Assembly (NCBI RefSeq): GCF_009938225.1
Contig: NZ_AP019657.1
Span: 3,038,001 to 3,102,000, forward strand
Direction: 5' to 3'
DNA from: Vibrio ponticus
GTDB lineage: Bacteria; Pseudomonadota; Gammaproteobacteria; Enterobacterales; Vibrionaceae
Length of the DNA stretch: 64,000 bases
The notes under the pieces are model-generated. The model was not told the DNA's origin and ran no database searches. It saw nothing but the letters and a program-made list of their open reading frames with translations. Positions 30,797-41,433 of this stretch are shown piece after piece. The position numbers and the translations under genes are program-made. Within the stretch, counting starts at the first letter, position 1. The number at the start of each line of letters is the position of its first letter.

Positions 30797-30843
30797 GCTG
30801 AGAGCTGAGAGCTGAGAGCTGAGAGCTGAGAGCTGAGAGCTGA
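30797..30843. repeat. tandem 7-bp repeat (GCTGAGA), about 6.7 copies
   Basis: Six exact copies of GCTGAGA followed by GCTGA, directly after zapB and before its terminator. The perfect array suggests slipped-strand variation in copy number. Confidence 0.95.
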
Positions 30844-30847
30844 AGAG

Positions 30848-30873
30848 AGGCTGACCGAAAGGTTGGCCTTTTT
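30848..30873 (+). terminator. Rho-independent terminator of zapB
   Basis: AGGCTGACC-GAAA-GGTTGGCCT then TTTT; the stem has one G-T pair and a stable GAAA loop. Confidence 0.85.
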
Positions 30874-30983
30874 GCTATCTGGAGTTTAGAACTTGAGCTT
30901 AGAGCTTGAACTTAGAATGGCTTCAAACAGCTTTTGGATCATGGGTGGTCAAAAGCGGATATCGGAAACAGTAACGGTAGACA

Positions 30984-31008
30984 AATAAGGCCAGCGAGCA
31001 CTGACCTT
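30984..31008 (-). terminator. possible metF terminator
   Basis: Minus-strand hairpin AAGGTCAG-TGCTCG-CTGGCCTT followed by ATTTGT. The U-run is poor, so confidence is low. Confidence 0.4.
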
Positions 31009-31037
31009 AGAAACGTTAATTATCAACGACAGAGTTG

Positions 31038-32247
<1,210 letters not shown>

Positions 32248-32248
<1 letters not shown>

Positions 32249-32263
32249 GACGTCTATATGTCC
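32248..32263. promoter_or_regulatory. MetJ operator (two met boxes) of metF
   Basis: AGACGTCT (32248-32255) and ATATGTCC (32256-32263) are tandem 8-bp met boxes. The same AGACGTCTATATGTC string is found in the metB/metJ operator at 36128-36142. The first box abuts the right end of the inserted element. Confidence 0.85.
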
Positions 32264-32265
32264 AC

Positions 32266-32294
32266 AGAATGTATTGAATAGAGTTTAAAGTCAA
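32266..32294 (-). promoter_or_regulatory. candidate sigma-70 promoter of metF
   Basis: On the minus strand TTGACT (32294-32289), 17 bases, CATTCT (32271-32266), just upstream of the met boxes. The -35 is good and the -10 is poor. If used, the inserted element is part of the metF 5' untranslated region. Confidence 0.45.
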
Positions 32295-32373
32295 CAAACT
32301 GATTATGAATTTTATTCAAGTTGATAATTAATCTATCTCAAGTTAATTACTTAAGTGCAATGTAGTTACATAC

Positions 32374-32405
32374 AAAAAGGGCGCGATAGTTACCCATCAC
32401 GCCCC
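32374..32405 (-). terminator. Rho-independent terminator of metBL
   Basis: Minus strand GGGCGTGAT-loop-ATCGCGCCC followed by TTTTTG, 12 bases past the metL stop. Confidence 0.85.
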
Positions 32406-32415
32406 TGTTATTTAG

Positions 32416-34827
32416 TTATAGCTGACTTGAAAGCAAGTTTAAGTCAGATTGGATTGCACCCGCAGTGACCTCTCTGCCTGCTCCAGGTCCCCGTATCACC
32501 AGTGGATTATCTTTATACCACTTACTCTCGATGGCAAAGATGTTGTCACATGGCAGTAAGTTTGCCAGCGCATGCTCACGGGTAAGCGCTTCGACCCCTA
32601 CCGTTGCTTTACCATTTTTCTCTAAGCGAGCAACGTAGCGCAGCACTTTATCTTCGCGCTGGGCTTTACGCAGTCGCTCTGCCAATAGTTCGCTGAGTAT
32701 GTGCCCATTGTCTAAGAAGTCATCCAGCGGTAAATCGACTAACTCTTCTGGCACTAAGCTTTCAACTTTTACAGCACCTGGTTCAATCGTCAAACCGGAT
32801 TCTCGCGCCAAGATTACCAGCTTACGCATCACATCTGAGCCATCGAGATCATTGCGCGGATCAGGTTCCGTCAGACCTTGTTGCCAAGCCAAATCTACCA
32901 GATCGGCAAAAGGAACCGAGCCATCATATTGTTGGAATAGCCAAGACAGGGTGCCAGAGAAAATTCCCGATAGGGCGACAATCTCATCGCCACTTTCGCG
33001 CAGATCTCTGACGGTGTGGTTGATTGGTAAACCCGCCCCCACGGTGGCGTTATATAGCCAGTGGCGATTAATTTTGGCAAACGCATCTTGTACTTGATGG
33101 TAGTACTCACTGGATGCAGAACCTGCCACTTTGTTGGCTGAGATCAGGTGCATCCCCTGTTCTGCAATTTCGACGTAACGCTCAGCCAGTTCATGGCTGG
33201 CAGTGACATCTAACACCACCGCATCATCATAGCCTTGAATCGCGCCTAAACGTTTGATCCACTCGCCAGATTGGTATTCAATCGCTTCGGCATCAAAACG
33301 CTGATTGGCTTGTGATGCATCGATACCATTGGCGTCAAACCAATAGGTTTGGCTATCAATGATCGCCACCAATTCAAAGTTCATCCCGCGACGCTTTTCT
33401 AGTTCCAGTTTTTGTTCTGCAAACAAGTTGAGCCAACTGCTGCCGATGTTGCCTTTACCACATAGGGCAATCGCGACGCGCTTTTGTGCTTGAAACAGTT
33501 GGTTATGCACGCCTTGCACCAGCGTATCGGTCTCGGTTTTGCGCAGGACAGCAACCAAACTTAACCCAGAGGCGGATTCGCAAATAAATTCTACTGGGGC
33601 GTTTTTCAGCTGTTGGTAGAAACCGTAGCAATGATTCGGGTTTTTGGTTACCCCTGCGCCAACTGCTGCCACCATCGAATAGCCCTCTTTGAGCTTAATC
33701 TCGGCTTCGATGGCACGATCTTGCAGATGGCTCAGTGCGCCGCCTGCAATTTCTGCGGTATAGGTGAGGCGCAGGCAATGCTGATCATCTTGCGCTTCAT
33801 ACGCCAAAGGCTCGAGCTGTGCGCGGGTTAAGCCAGCTAACGTCTCTTGAGAGAGACGCAAGAAGTCGTGCCCTGATGAGAAGTGCAGTTCAATCATTAA
33901 CACTTCATCAAGTGAAGAAATAATTTTTGCACCGCGACCAGAAGCCAGCACACGTTCAATACGCGTCGAGCCGGATTCAGGCTCGTAACTGCAACGCAAA
34001 TGACAATCCATGGTGCTTTGCGCGACAGGCTGTAAGGTGCGGCTATGCAATACAGGCGCAGCAAGACGAGCAAGTTCACTGGCTTCATCAAGACGCAGTA
34101 GTGGCAGTAGGCAAGCATCAGCGACGAGGCGTGGATCTGCGCTGTAAACGCCAGCCACATCACTCCAAATGGTCACACGAGAGACTTGAGCGAGTGCGCC
34201 AATCACGGTTGCTGAGTAGTCAGAACCATTACGACCCAGCAGCACAGTCTTACCTTGTTTGTCTTGCGCCATAAAGCCAGTGATCACCACGCGGTGATGA
34301 GCATGTTGCGCGAGAACTTCTTTGAGTAGTGGGTAAGAAGCGCCGCGGTCAACTTCTGGTTGTGTACCTGCTTCAGCACGTAGAAATACACGCGAGTCTT
34401 GGGCGCGAGAAGGCAGCTTATTTTGGTTAAGCAGGGCAGCAAGCAGGCGTGAAGACCAGCTTTCGCCATGACCTAATACACAAGCTTGTTCGATTTCACT
34501 CAGTGGCGCAGTCAGCTCACCAAGTAATTTAAATTCATCATTCAGTTGAGCAAGTAACGGCTCTTTGCTCTCTCCTTCAAGCAGTTGCTCGATTAAATCT
34601 GTCTGAAACTTCTTTAACTCTTGTAGTGCTTCATGGGCAAGGCGACCATCTTTGTGTAAGCCATCAATAAACTCGATCAGCTTGTTGGTGGTTTTGCCGG
34701 CTGCGGAGACCACAATCAAATCGTCTTGCTGCGAGTATTCTTTAAGAATATTGACTACGCGGCGGTAGCATTCTGGATTTGCTAAACTGCTGCCACCAAA
34801 CTTGTGCAGCTGTCTTTCCACGCTCAT
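32416..34827 (-). CDS. metL: bifunctional aspartokinase II / homoserine dehydrogenase II
   Basis: 803 residues. The N-terminal aspartokinase domain begins KFGGSSLANPECYRRV and has GFMAQDKQGKTVLLGRNGSD; a linker ACT-like region follows. The homoserine dehydrogenase domain starts near residue 455 (IALCGKGNIGSSWLNLF) with SANKVAG and GLTEPDPRNDLDG. It supplies homoserine for methionine. Its ATG follows the metB stop with no gap. Pairing with metB and the MetJ operator identifies MetL rather than ThrA. Confidence 0.96.
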   Translation of the reverse strand: MSVERQLHKFGGSSLANPECYRRVVNILKEYSQQDDLIVVSAAGKTTNKLIEFIDGLHKDGRLAHEALQELKKFQTDLIEQLLEGESKEPLLAQLNDEFKLLGELTAPLSEIEQACVLGHGESWSSRLLAALLNQNKLPSRAQDSRVFLRAEAGTQPEVDRGASYPLLKEVLAQHAHHRVVITGFMAQDKQGKTVLLGRNGSDYSATVIGALAQVSRVTIWSDVAGVYSADPRLVADACLLPLLRLDEASELARLAAPVLHSRTLQPVAQSTMDCHLRCSYEPESGSTRIERVLASGRGAKIISSLDEVLMIELHFSSGHDFLRLSQETLAGLTRAQLEPLAYEAQDDQHCLRLTYTAEIAGGALSHLQDRAIEAEIKLKEGYSMVAAVGAGVTKNPNHCYGFYQQLKNAPVEFICESASGLSLVAVLRKTETDTLVQGVHNQLFQAQKRVAIALCGKGNIGSSWLNLFAEQKLELEKRRGMNFELVAIIDSQTYWFDANGIDASQANQRFDAEAIEYQSGEWIKRLGAIQGYDDAVVLDVTASHELAERYVEIAEQGMHLISANKVAGSASSEYYHQVQDAFAKINRHWLYNATVGAGLPINHTVRDLRESGDEIVALSGIFSGTLSWLFQQYDGSVPFADLVDLAWQQGLTEPDPRNDLDGSDVMRKLVILARESGLTIEPGAVKVESLVPEELVDLPLDDFLDNGHILSELLAERLRKAQREDKVLRYVARLEKNGKATVGVEALTREHALANLLPCDNIFAIESKWYKDNPLVIRGPGAGREVTAGAIQSDLNLLSSQL

Positions 34828-35994
34828 TTAGTTGTCCTCCGCTGCCACATTAAAGGCTTGCTCTAAATCGCTAATTAAATCTTGTACATCTTCCAGCCCT
34901 ACCGAAAGGCGCAGCAGCTGTTGAGATACGCCAGCTTCCGCTAAGGCGGCTTCACCCATCGCTCGGTGCGTCATTGATGCTGGGTGGCATATTAAACTTT
35001 CCACACCGCCAAGGGATTCAGCCAAAGAGAATAGCTTAAGCGCGCTAACAAAAGTTTTAAGCTGCTCAAAACTGCCAGCGAATTCGAAACTGAGCATCGA
35101 GCCAAAGCCAGATTGCTGTTTTAGCGCAATCTCATGCCCAGGATGCTCCGGTAGGCTAGGGTGGTAAATTGTGCCGACACTTTGGTGATTTTGCAGATAG
35201 CTAAGGATCTCGCGAGAGCTTTCTTCATGCACGCGCATACGTGCGCCTAAGGTGCGTAGACCACGCAGTGTCATATAGCTATCAAATGGGGTGCCCGTCG
35301 CGCCAATGCAGTTGCCCCACCAAGCAAGCTCTTCTGCGTGTTGCTCAGTTTTGGTGATAACAACGCCGCCGATTACATCAGAGTGACCGTTGATGTATTT
35401 GGTGGTTGAGTGAATAACAAAGTCAGCGCCAAGTTCCAGAGGCTTTTGGAATACGGGTGTCAAAAAGGTATTGTCGACAGCTACTAAGGCATCAACCGCA
35501 TGGGCTTGTTCACATAAAGCCGCAATATCGACCACGCGTACCAGCGGGTTAGAAGGGGTTTCAACCAGCACCAGTTTTGGTTTTTGCGCTAACGCTTCAG
35601 CAAGCGCGACCGGATCGGACTGGTCAACAAATAGAACTTTGAAATCGCCTTTTTGCGCGCGGGTATTAAACAATCGATAGCTGCCGCCATAGCAATCATG
35701 CGGCGCTACGATCAAATCGTCAGGTCCGAGAAAGGCGGTTGCCCACAAGTTCAATGCGGAAGTGCCACAGTTAGTAATTACCGCGCCTTTGCCTGATTCT
35801 AATTCAAACAGAGTTTGTTCCAACAAGCCGCGATTTGGGTTGCCTGAGCGGGTATAATCATATTTAGGCACTTCGCCAAATGCAGGGAAACCGTAGTTGG
35901 TAGAAAGATAAATTGGTGGAACCACGGCATGGTGTTGAGTGTCAGACTCGATGCCAGTGCGAACCGCAATAGTAGCAGGCTTGTGGGTGCTCAT
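34828..35994 (-). CDS. metB: cystathionine gamma-synthase
   Basis: PLP enzyme joining O-succinylhomoserine and cysteine. 388 residues from the ATG at 35994 (MSTHKPATIAVRTG), with GGAAGG upstream; a 7-residue longer frame is unlikely. The PLP Lys199 is in HSTTKYINGHSD, and the YDYTRSGNPNR and ETPSNP segments are intact. First gene of the metBL operon, divergent from metJ across shared met boxes. Confidence 0.96.
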   Translation of the reverse strand: MSTHKPATIAVRTGIESDTQHHAVVPPIYLSTNYGFPAFGEVPKYDYTRSGNPNRGLLEQTLFELESGKGAVITNCGTSALNLWATAFLGPDDLIVAPHDCYGGSYRLFNTRAQKGDFKVLFVDQSDPVALAEALAQKPKLVLVETPSNPLVRVVDIAALCEQAHAVDALVAVDNTFLTPVFQKPLELGADFVIHSTTKYINGHSDVIGGVVITKTEQHAEELAWWGNCIGATGTPFDSYMTLRGLRTLGARMRVHEESSREILSYLQNHQSVGTIYHPSLPEHPGHEIALKQQSGFGSMLSFEFAGSFEQLKTFVSALKLFSLAESLGGVESLICHPASMTHRAMGEAALAEAGVSQQLLRLSVGLEDVQDLISDLEQAFNVAAEDN

Positions 35995-36111
35995 AAGTGT
36001 ATCCTTCCAGAACAATAGTGACTTGTCAGTTTGAATGCGATATATCTACACAATCAGCATTGATACATCACGTTCACAATCCATTCACGCTACTTTACTG
36101 TTGTTAAACTG

Positions 36112-36143
36112 AGACGTCAACACATCTAGACGTCTATATGTCT
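36112..36143. promoter_or_regulatory. MetJ operator, four tandem met boxes, between metB and metJ
   Basis: Four contiguous 8-mers: AGACGTCA, ACACATCT, AGACGTCT and ATATGTCT, matching the AGACGTCT consensus at 8, 5, 8 and 6 positions or nearly so. They control metBL and metJ divergently. Confidence 0.93.
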
Positions 36144-36216
36144 TTGCTTGTAGCCTTAAAAGCCGCTAAAATTAGACTTTGCAAAAATTACTGACTAACA
36201 ATAACGAAGGTGCGCA

Positions 36217-36534
36217 ATGGCAGACTGGAATGGCGAATACATTAGCCCATACGCTGAGCATGGAAAGAAAAGCGAACAAGTAAAGAAGATTACTGTTTCA
36301 ATTCCATTGAAAGTATTAAAGGTGTTAACCGATGAGCGTACACGCCGTCAAATTAACAACCTACGCCATGCAACGAACAGTGAACTGCTATGTGAAGCAT
36401 TTCTGCATGCTTACACAGGTCAACCGTTGCCAACAGATGAAGATCTACGTAAAGACCGCCCAGATGACATCCCATCAGAAGCTAAGCAGCTTATGACCGA
36501 AATGGGCATCGAATTTGAAGCGTTCGACGAATAA
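36217..36534 (+). CDS. metJ: methionine repressor MetJ
   Basis: 105-residue ribbon-helix-helix repressor with S-adenosylmethionine as corepressor. The beta-strand [14 protein letters not shown] inserts into the met box groove, and helix [20 protein letters not shown] follows. Full length. Autoregulated through the four met boxes upstream; it should also act on the metF boxes at 32248-32263. Confidence 0.98.
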   Translation: MADWNGEYISPYAEHGKKSEQVKKITVSIPLKVLKVLTDERTRRQINNLRHATNSELLCEAFLHAYTGQPLPTDEDLRKDRPDDIPSEAKQLMTEMGIEFEAFDE

Positions 36535-36600
36535 TTGTTAGCGTATTCTTGCTGCATCTGAATTAAAGCACCAGTTCAGATGGTGAGAAAACCAGAACAT

Positions 36601-36637
36601 AAAAAAACCGCAGTTCATTAGCTGCGGTTTTTTGTTT
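36601..36637 (+). terminator. Rho-independent terminator of metJ
   Basis: AAACCGCAG-TTCATTAG-CTGCGGTTT followed by a T-run. Confidence 0.92.
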
Positions 36638-36908
36638 TAGAGCGCCCATACTTCAATTTGTCATTCCATAGAGCGCGCAGCGCGAGTAGGGAATCTTGTT
36701 TTCTAGATTAAACCAGAGATCCCCAACTCGTTCGTTCCTCACTCTTGAGGATGACAAAGTAAGGTATATCCATAGAGCGCCCATACTTCAATTTGTCATT
36801 CCATAGAGCGCGTAGCGCGAGTAGGGAATCTTGTTTTCTAGATTAAACCAGAGATCCCCAACTCGTTCGTTCCTCACTCTTGAGGATGACAAAAGTAAGG
36901 TATGTCCG
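36638..36908. repeat. two tandem copies of a 135-bp palindromic intergenic repeat
   Basis: Copy 1 is 36638-36772 and copy 2 is 36773-36908, nearly identical (one 1-base insertion and a few substitutions). Each holds a smaller element with terminal inverted repeats TTTGTCATTCC and GGATGACAAA (36657-36758 in copy 1), and inner GGGAATCT / AGATCCCC pairing. It is non-coding. Such GTCATTCC...GGATGAC elements are dispersed in many gammaproteobacterial genomes. Confidence 0.93.
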
Positions 36909-36936
36909 TAGAGAGGCGAAGCCGAACGTTCGCGAA

Positions 36937-37008
36937 TCCGTAAGCCTCGTTTTTACGAGGCGTTCCGTGTACCCACTTCCGTAAGCCTCGTTTTCACGAG
37001 GCGTTCCG
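36937..37008. repeat. two 31-bp direct repeats with an internal hairpin
   Basis: 36937-36967 and 36978-37008 share TCCGTAAGCCTCGTTTT and ACGAGGCGTTCCG, differing at one loop base. Each folds as GCCTCGT-loop-ACGAGGC. They fill the space between the 135-bp repeats and the 3' end of the malic enzyme gene. Confidence 0.88.
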
Positions 37009-37037
37009 CAGTCCCGCATCCGTAGCGCAGCGTTCCG

Positions 37038-38312
37038 CTACGCCATATACCCCTCAGGCATCTCAATACGCGCTACACCAGAATCAACTGCAGCTTGCGC
37101 TACCGCTTTTGCTACGCGTGGCAGTAAGCGGTGATCCATTGGTTTTGGAATAATGTACTGCGCGCCAAACTCCAGCGCTTCAACTCCAGCAGCTTTAAGT
37201 ACTTCGGCTGGAACAGGCTCTTTGGCTAGCTGGCGAATTGCTTCTACCGCAGCAAGCTTCATCTCATCGTTGATTTCGCTTGCACGCACATCTAATGCAC
37301 CACGGAAGATAAATGGGAAACATAAAACGTTGTTAACTTGGTTCGGGTAATCACTGCGACCAGTACCCATAATTAAATCATCACGGACTTGATGTGCCAA
37401 TTCCGGTTTGATTTCTGGATCTGGGTTTGAACAAGCAAACACGATTGGTTTGTCTGCCATTAGCTTGAGATCCTCTGGTGGTAGCAGGTTAGGACCCGAT
37501 ACGCCTAAGAAAATATCCGCACCTTCAATCACATCTTCTAGCGTGCGTTTGTCAGTGTTATTAGCAAATAGCTTTTTGTATTCATTCAGATCATCACGGC
37601 GAGTGTGGATCACGCCTTTACGGTCAAGCATGTAGATTTTTTCACGCATTGCACCGCACTTGATTAGCAGTTCCATACACGCCACTGCGGCAGCGCCTGC
37701 GCCAAGGCAAACAATGGTTGCGTCTTCTAGCTTCTTGCCTTGCAGTTCAATCGCATTGAGCATGCCCGCAGCCGTAACAATCGCGGTACCGTGCTGGTCA
37801 TCGTGGAAAACCGGCACGTCACAACGTTCAATCAACTGTTTTTCAATTTCAAAACAGTCTGGGGCTTTAATATCTTCAAGGTTAATACCGCCAAAGGTAT
37901 CAGCGATATTGGCGACGGTATCGACAAACTCTTCGATAGTGCGGTGTTTTACCTCAATATCAATCGAGTCTAGACCTGCAAAACGCTTGAACAGTAGCGA
38001 CTTACCTTCCATTACTGGTTTTGAAGCCAGAGGACCTAAGTTACCCAAACCAAGAATTGCCGTACCGTTTGAGATCACCGCGACCATATTACCCTTGGAC
38101 GTGTACTTGTAGACGTTATCTGGGTTTTGCGCGATTTCGCGTACAGGCTCGGCGACGCCAGGGCTGTATGCGAGTGCTAGATCTTTGGCTGTTTCGGCAG
38201 GTTTGGTTAGCTCGACTGAAATTTTCCCAGGTACTGGGTTGGCATGGTAATCAAGCGCTTGCTGACGGAACAGTTCTTCGGCGGTGTATTCTTGTGATTG
38301 GTCATCTGACAT
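37038..38312 (-). CDS. maeB: malic enzyme (malate dehydrogenase, oxaloacetate-decarboxylating), short form
   Basis: 424 residues. Related to the N-terminal part of E. coli MaeB but without its C-terminal phosphotransacetylase-like domain. Visible are AYSPGVAEP, the metal site in NLEDIKAPDCFEIE, VFHDDQHGTAIV, the Rossmann loop VCLGAGAAAVA and CSNPDPEI. It decarboxylates malate to pyruvate with NAD(P). Cofactor preference is not assigned. The symbol is by similarity only. Confidence 0.88.
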   Translation of the reverse strand: MSDDQSQEYTAEELFRQQALDYHANPVPGKISVELTKPAETAKDLALAYSPGVAEPVREIAQNPDNVYKYTSKGNMVAVISNGTAILGLGNLGPLASKPVMEGKSLLFKRFAGLDSIDIEVKHRTIEEFVDTVANIADTFGGINLEDIKAPDCFEIEKQLIERCDVPVFHDDQHGTAIVTAAGMLNAIELQGKKLEDATIVCLGAGAAAVACMELLIKCGAMREKIYMLDRKGVIHTRRDDLNEYKKLFANNTDKRTLEDVIEGADIFLGVSGPNLLPPEDLKLMADKPIVFACSNPDPEIKPELAHQVRDDLIMGTGRSDYPNQVNNVLCFPFIFRGALDVRASEINDEMKLAAVEAIRQLAKEPVPAEVLKAAGVEALEFGAQYIIPKPMDHRLLPRVAKAVAQAAVDSGVARIEMPEGYMA

Positions 38313-38358
38313 GGTGTTTTGTTTCTCGTTATCGTTGGTTGTTAAGCAAAAGTTATTC

Positions 38359-38382
38359 TATACCCATAAAGTCAAGCTGCAT
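38359..38382. repeat. solitary end similar to the ERIC/MITE-like element
   Basis: TATACCCATAAAGTCAAGCT followed by GCAT resembles the 31982-32005 terminal repeat, but no partner end is seen nearby. Lies 47 bases upstream of the malic enzyme start. May be a remnant. Confidence 0.35.
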
Positions 38383-38511
38383 AGGCAAGAATGCGATTGG
38401 TGTAACCATTATGTCGGTTTGAGCGTCTGATAAGACCAGATAGCTCACAAATTTGCATTTAAGCGGCAAATAGCGAGGGAAGGAGAAGGGAAGAGGTAAA
38501 TAGCAGGCAAG

Positions 38512-38538
38512 AAAAAAGGACGCCTGAGCGTCCTTTTT
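38512..38538 (-). terminator. Rho-independent terminator of rpmE
   Basis: Minus strand AAAGGACGC-TCAG-GCGTCCTTTTTTC; strong stem and T-run, about 20 bases after the rpmE stop. Confidence 0.9.
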
Positions 38539-38560
38539 ATAATCGGTATAAAAGTAGTAA

Positions 38561-38782
38561 TTACTTCTTGCCGCTTGATAGAGCACCGAAACGCTTGTTG
38601 AAGCGATCAACACGGCCGCCTGTATCAACGATACGTTGCTTACCAGTGTAGAATGGGTGGCACTTGTCACATACGTCTAGGTGGATTGACTCTTTACCTA
38701 GAGTAGAGTTGAACTCGAAAGAGTTACCGCAAGAGCAAGTAGCTTGTACTGCTTTGTATTCTGGGTGAATACCAACTTTCAT
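38561..38782 (-). CDS. rpmE: 50S ribosomal protein L31 (zinc-binding type)
   Basis: 73 residues. The zinc ribbon cysteines are present (TCSCG and VCDKC), which marks the C+ RpmE1 form used when zinc is plentiful. The end [20 protein letters not shown] is typical. Monocistronic with a strong terminator, divergent from priA. Confidence 0.97.
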   Translation of the reverse strand: MKVGIHPEYKAVQATCSCGNSFEFNSTLGKESIHLDVCDKCHPFYTGKQRIVDTGGRVDRFNKRFGALSSGKK

Positions 38783-39231
38783 GGGAAAACCTCAAATAGG
38801 CCGTGTCGCCATCCGATTCTAAGCCGGACACCACACGTAGTTAATAAAAAATTTCGCATACCGCTTGATGAATAAATCCTCAAGCCATAATGCTAAGGCG
38901 CAGTATAGTAATGAATCCGCTAGTGAGGATCAACAGATTTACTAAAATTATTGCTACTTTTTTCACCATTAGCCAGAGTCTAGCGCGTTATTATCTTTGA
39001 GAGTAACTATTCCCAAACTAGTTGGACCATCAGGTAGGCGACAAGCGAGCAAAGCCTCTGAGCATAGCCATTAATTTGGACAGGGTATGTAATGAGGTTT
39101 GGGAGGGCAGTGTTGATGTTTTAAAAGACAGTGCTGATGGTTCAAATAGGAAGGGAGAGGGAAATAGAATCAAGCGACGTTTTGCTTTAGACTGATCCCG
39201 TTCATTACTCACAAGTGTTAGCGTCAATTTT
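38783..39231. other. intergenic region between rpmE and priA
   Basis: 449 bases between divergent genes, holding both promoters. No convincing open frame, RNA gene or repeat seen. Confidence 0.5.
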
Positions 39232-41433
39232 ATGCGTCCTACCATTGCTCGGGTGGCACTGCCTGTACCGTTAGATAAGCAATTTGATTACTTGATCCCA
39301 AGCCACCTTTTCCCTGTGATTGGTGGGCGCGTCTCTGTGCCATTTGGACCGAAAACCTTAATTGGCATTGTCACTGAGTTAACCAATCATTCTGAATTTA
39401 ACCAAAGCCAGCTAAAAGCGATTAAGCAGGTGCTTGATAGCCAGCCGGTATGGGCTGATTCACTCTATCAATTGCTCAAATGGTGTAGTCAATTTTACCA
39501 GTACCCACTAGGCGATACGCTGGCTAATGCGATGCCGACCGCATTGCGTAAAGGTAAACCGGCTGACTTTTCTACTTTGGTCGAATGGCAATTGACAGAA
39601 GCCGGCAAGAATCAATTGATGGCGGGGTTGGGGCGTGCAGTCAAACAAGAAAGTGCGATGCGCGCGCTCGAGTATGGTGCGGTTTCTCATCAGCAATTGC
39701 TTGACCAAGATATCTCGGGTACCACGCTGAAAACGCTACAAGACAAAGGCTGGGTTGAAGCGGTAGAGAAAAAACCAGCGATAAAAGCTTGGGGGAGCCA
39801 AGTAGAGGCAGAGGTCGACAAGCCTAAGCTCAATCAAGAGCAGGCGGTGGCCATCGCGACAGTCAATAGTGCTCAAGGCTTTGGTTGCTATCTACTGGAA
39901 GGGGTAACCGGTTCAGGAAAAACCGAAGTTTACCTAAACCTAATCAAGCCACTGCTGGAGCAAGGCAGGCAAGCTTTGGTGCTGGTCCCAGAGATTGGCT
40001 TAACGCCACAAACCATTAACCGATTCCGTCAGCGTTTTAATGTGCCCGTGGAAGTGATCCACTCTGGGTTAAATGAAACTGAGCGTCTTAATGCTTGGTT
40101 GAGTGCGCGAGACAAAGGGGCGGGGATTGTGATTGGTACTCGCTCAGCGCTGCTGACGCCATTTGCTGACTTAGGCATCATTATTGTTGATGAAGAGCAT
40201 GACAGCTCTTATAAGCAGCAAGACAGCTTGCGTTATCATGCTCGCGATGTGGCGGTGATGCGCGCCAATAAAGAACAAATCCCGATTGTGCTTGGCTCGG
40301 CAACGCCAGCGTTAGAAACCTTACACAACGCGCTCACTGGTAAGTATCACCATTTGGAGTTGTCTAAGCGTGCCGGTAATGCCAAGCCAACCACCAATAA
40401 AGTGCTCGATGTCAAAGGGCTCTATCTAGAGAGTGGCTTATCCGCGCCATTAATCGCGGAGATGCGTAAGCACTTAACCGCCGGCAACCAAGTGATGCTG
40501 TTCTTAAACCGTCGCGGGTTTTCACCTGCCTTGATGTGCCATGAATGTGGTTGGATTGCTGAGTGTAAACGTTGTGATGCTTACTACACCTACCATCAAT
40601 ACAGCAATGAGATCCGCTGCCATCACTGTGGTTCGCAGCAGCCGATTATCCACCAGTGCCAAGGGTGTGGCTCTACGAATTTAGTCACAGTCGGGGTGGG
40701 GACCGAGCAGCTAGAAGGGCAGCTTAAAACGCTATTTCCTGAGCATAAAGCGATTCGTATTGACCGTGACAGTACCAGACGTAAAGGCAGTTTAGAAAGT
40801 GCACTGACGGCGATCCGCAAAGGTGAGTATCAAATCTTAATTGGTACACAGATGCTCGCCAAAGGGCACCACTTCCCAGATGTCACTTTAGTCGCATTGC
40901 TGGATGTAGACGGATCACTGTACAGTAGTGACTTCAGAGCCTCAGAGCGATTGGCTCAATTATTTATTCAGGTTGCAGGGCGTGCAGGGCGCGCAAGTAA
41001 ACCTGGCGAGGTGATATTACAAACTCACCATCCGGAGCATACATTGCTGCAAGCGCTATTGAACCATAGCTATCGCAATTTTGCGCAAACAGCTTTGCAG
41101 GAAAGAAAATTTGCTATGTTGCCTCCTTATACTTACCTCACTCTGTTTCGCGCAGAAGCCAACAGCAGTGAAGTTGTAGAGGAGTTTTTGCGGCAGGTGA
41201 GATACAGCTTAGAAGCGCACCCGCTGTTTGATGAACAATGCCAAGTATTAGGACCAACGCCTGCACCATTGGCAAGAAAAGCGGGTAAGTACCGTTGGCA
41301 GTTATTACTGCAGACGCAAACGCGACCAAAAATGCAGCGTTTACTCGCCAGTGCTAAACCAGCTATTGAGATTTTGCCCAATAGCAAAAAGGTGCGCTGG
41401 TCGCTAGACATAGAACCTCAAGATCTAAGCTAG
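39232..41433 (+). CDS. priA: primosomal protein N' (replication restart helicase PriA)
   Basis: 733 residues. N-terminal 3'-DNA-binding domain (RVALPVPLDKQFDYLIP), helicase Walker A GVTGSGKT (224-231), DEEH box (320-323), the paired zinc-binding cysteines (CHECGWIAECKRC, CHHCG, CQGCG) and helicase motifs V-VI (QMLAKGHHFPDVTLV, QVAGRAGR). It reloads the replisome at stalled forks. In the conserved order rpmE-priA-cytR-ftsN. Confidence 0.98.
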   Translation: MRPTIARVALPVPLDKQFDYLIPSHLFPVIGGRVSVPFGPKTLIGIVTELTNHSEFNQSQLKAIKQVLDSQPVWADSLYQLLKWCSQFYQYPLGDTLANAMPTALRKGKPADFSTLVEWQLTEAGKNQLMAGLGRAVKQESAMRALEYGAVSHQQLLDQDISGTTLKTLQDKGWVEAVEKKPAIKAWGSQVEAEVDKPKLNQEQAVAIATVNSAQGFGCYLLEGVTGSGKTEVYLNLIKPLLEQGRQALVLVPEIGLTPQTINRFRQRFNVPVEVIHSGLNETERLNAWLSARDKGAGIVIGTRSALLTPFADLGIIIVDEEHDSSYKQQDSLRYHARDVAVMRANKEQIPIVLGSATPALETLHNALTGKYHHLELSKRAGNAKPTTNKVLDVKGLYLESGLSAPLIAEMRKHLTAGNQVMLFLNRRGFSPALMCHECGWIAECKRCDAYYTYHQYSNEIRCHHCGSQQPIIHQCQGCGSTNLVTVGVGTEQLEGQLKTLFPEHKAIRIDRDSTRRKGSLESALTAIRKGEYQILIGTQMLAKGHHFPDVTLVALLDVDGSLYSSDFRASERLAQLFIQVAGRAGRASKPGEVILQTHHPEHTLLQALLNHSYRNFAQTALQERKFAMLPPYTYLTLFRAEANSSEVVEEFLRQVRYSLEAHPLFDEQCQVLGPTPAPLARKAGKYRWQLLLQTQTRPKMQRLLASAKPAIEILPNSKKVRWSLDIEPQDLS

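Noticed and set aside
30797..30843. Possible CRISPR array
   Set aside because: The unit is only 7 bases and there are no spacers; it is a simple tandem repeat.
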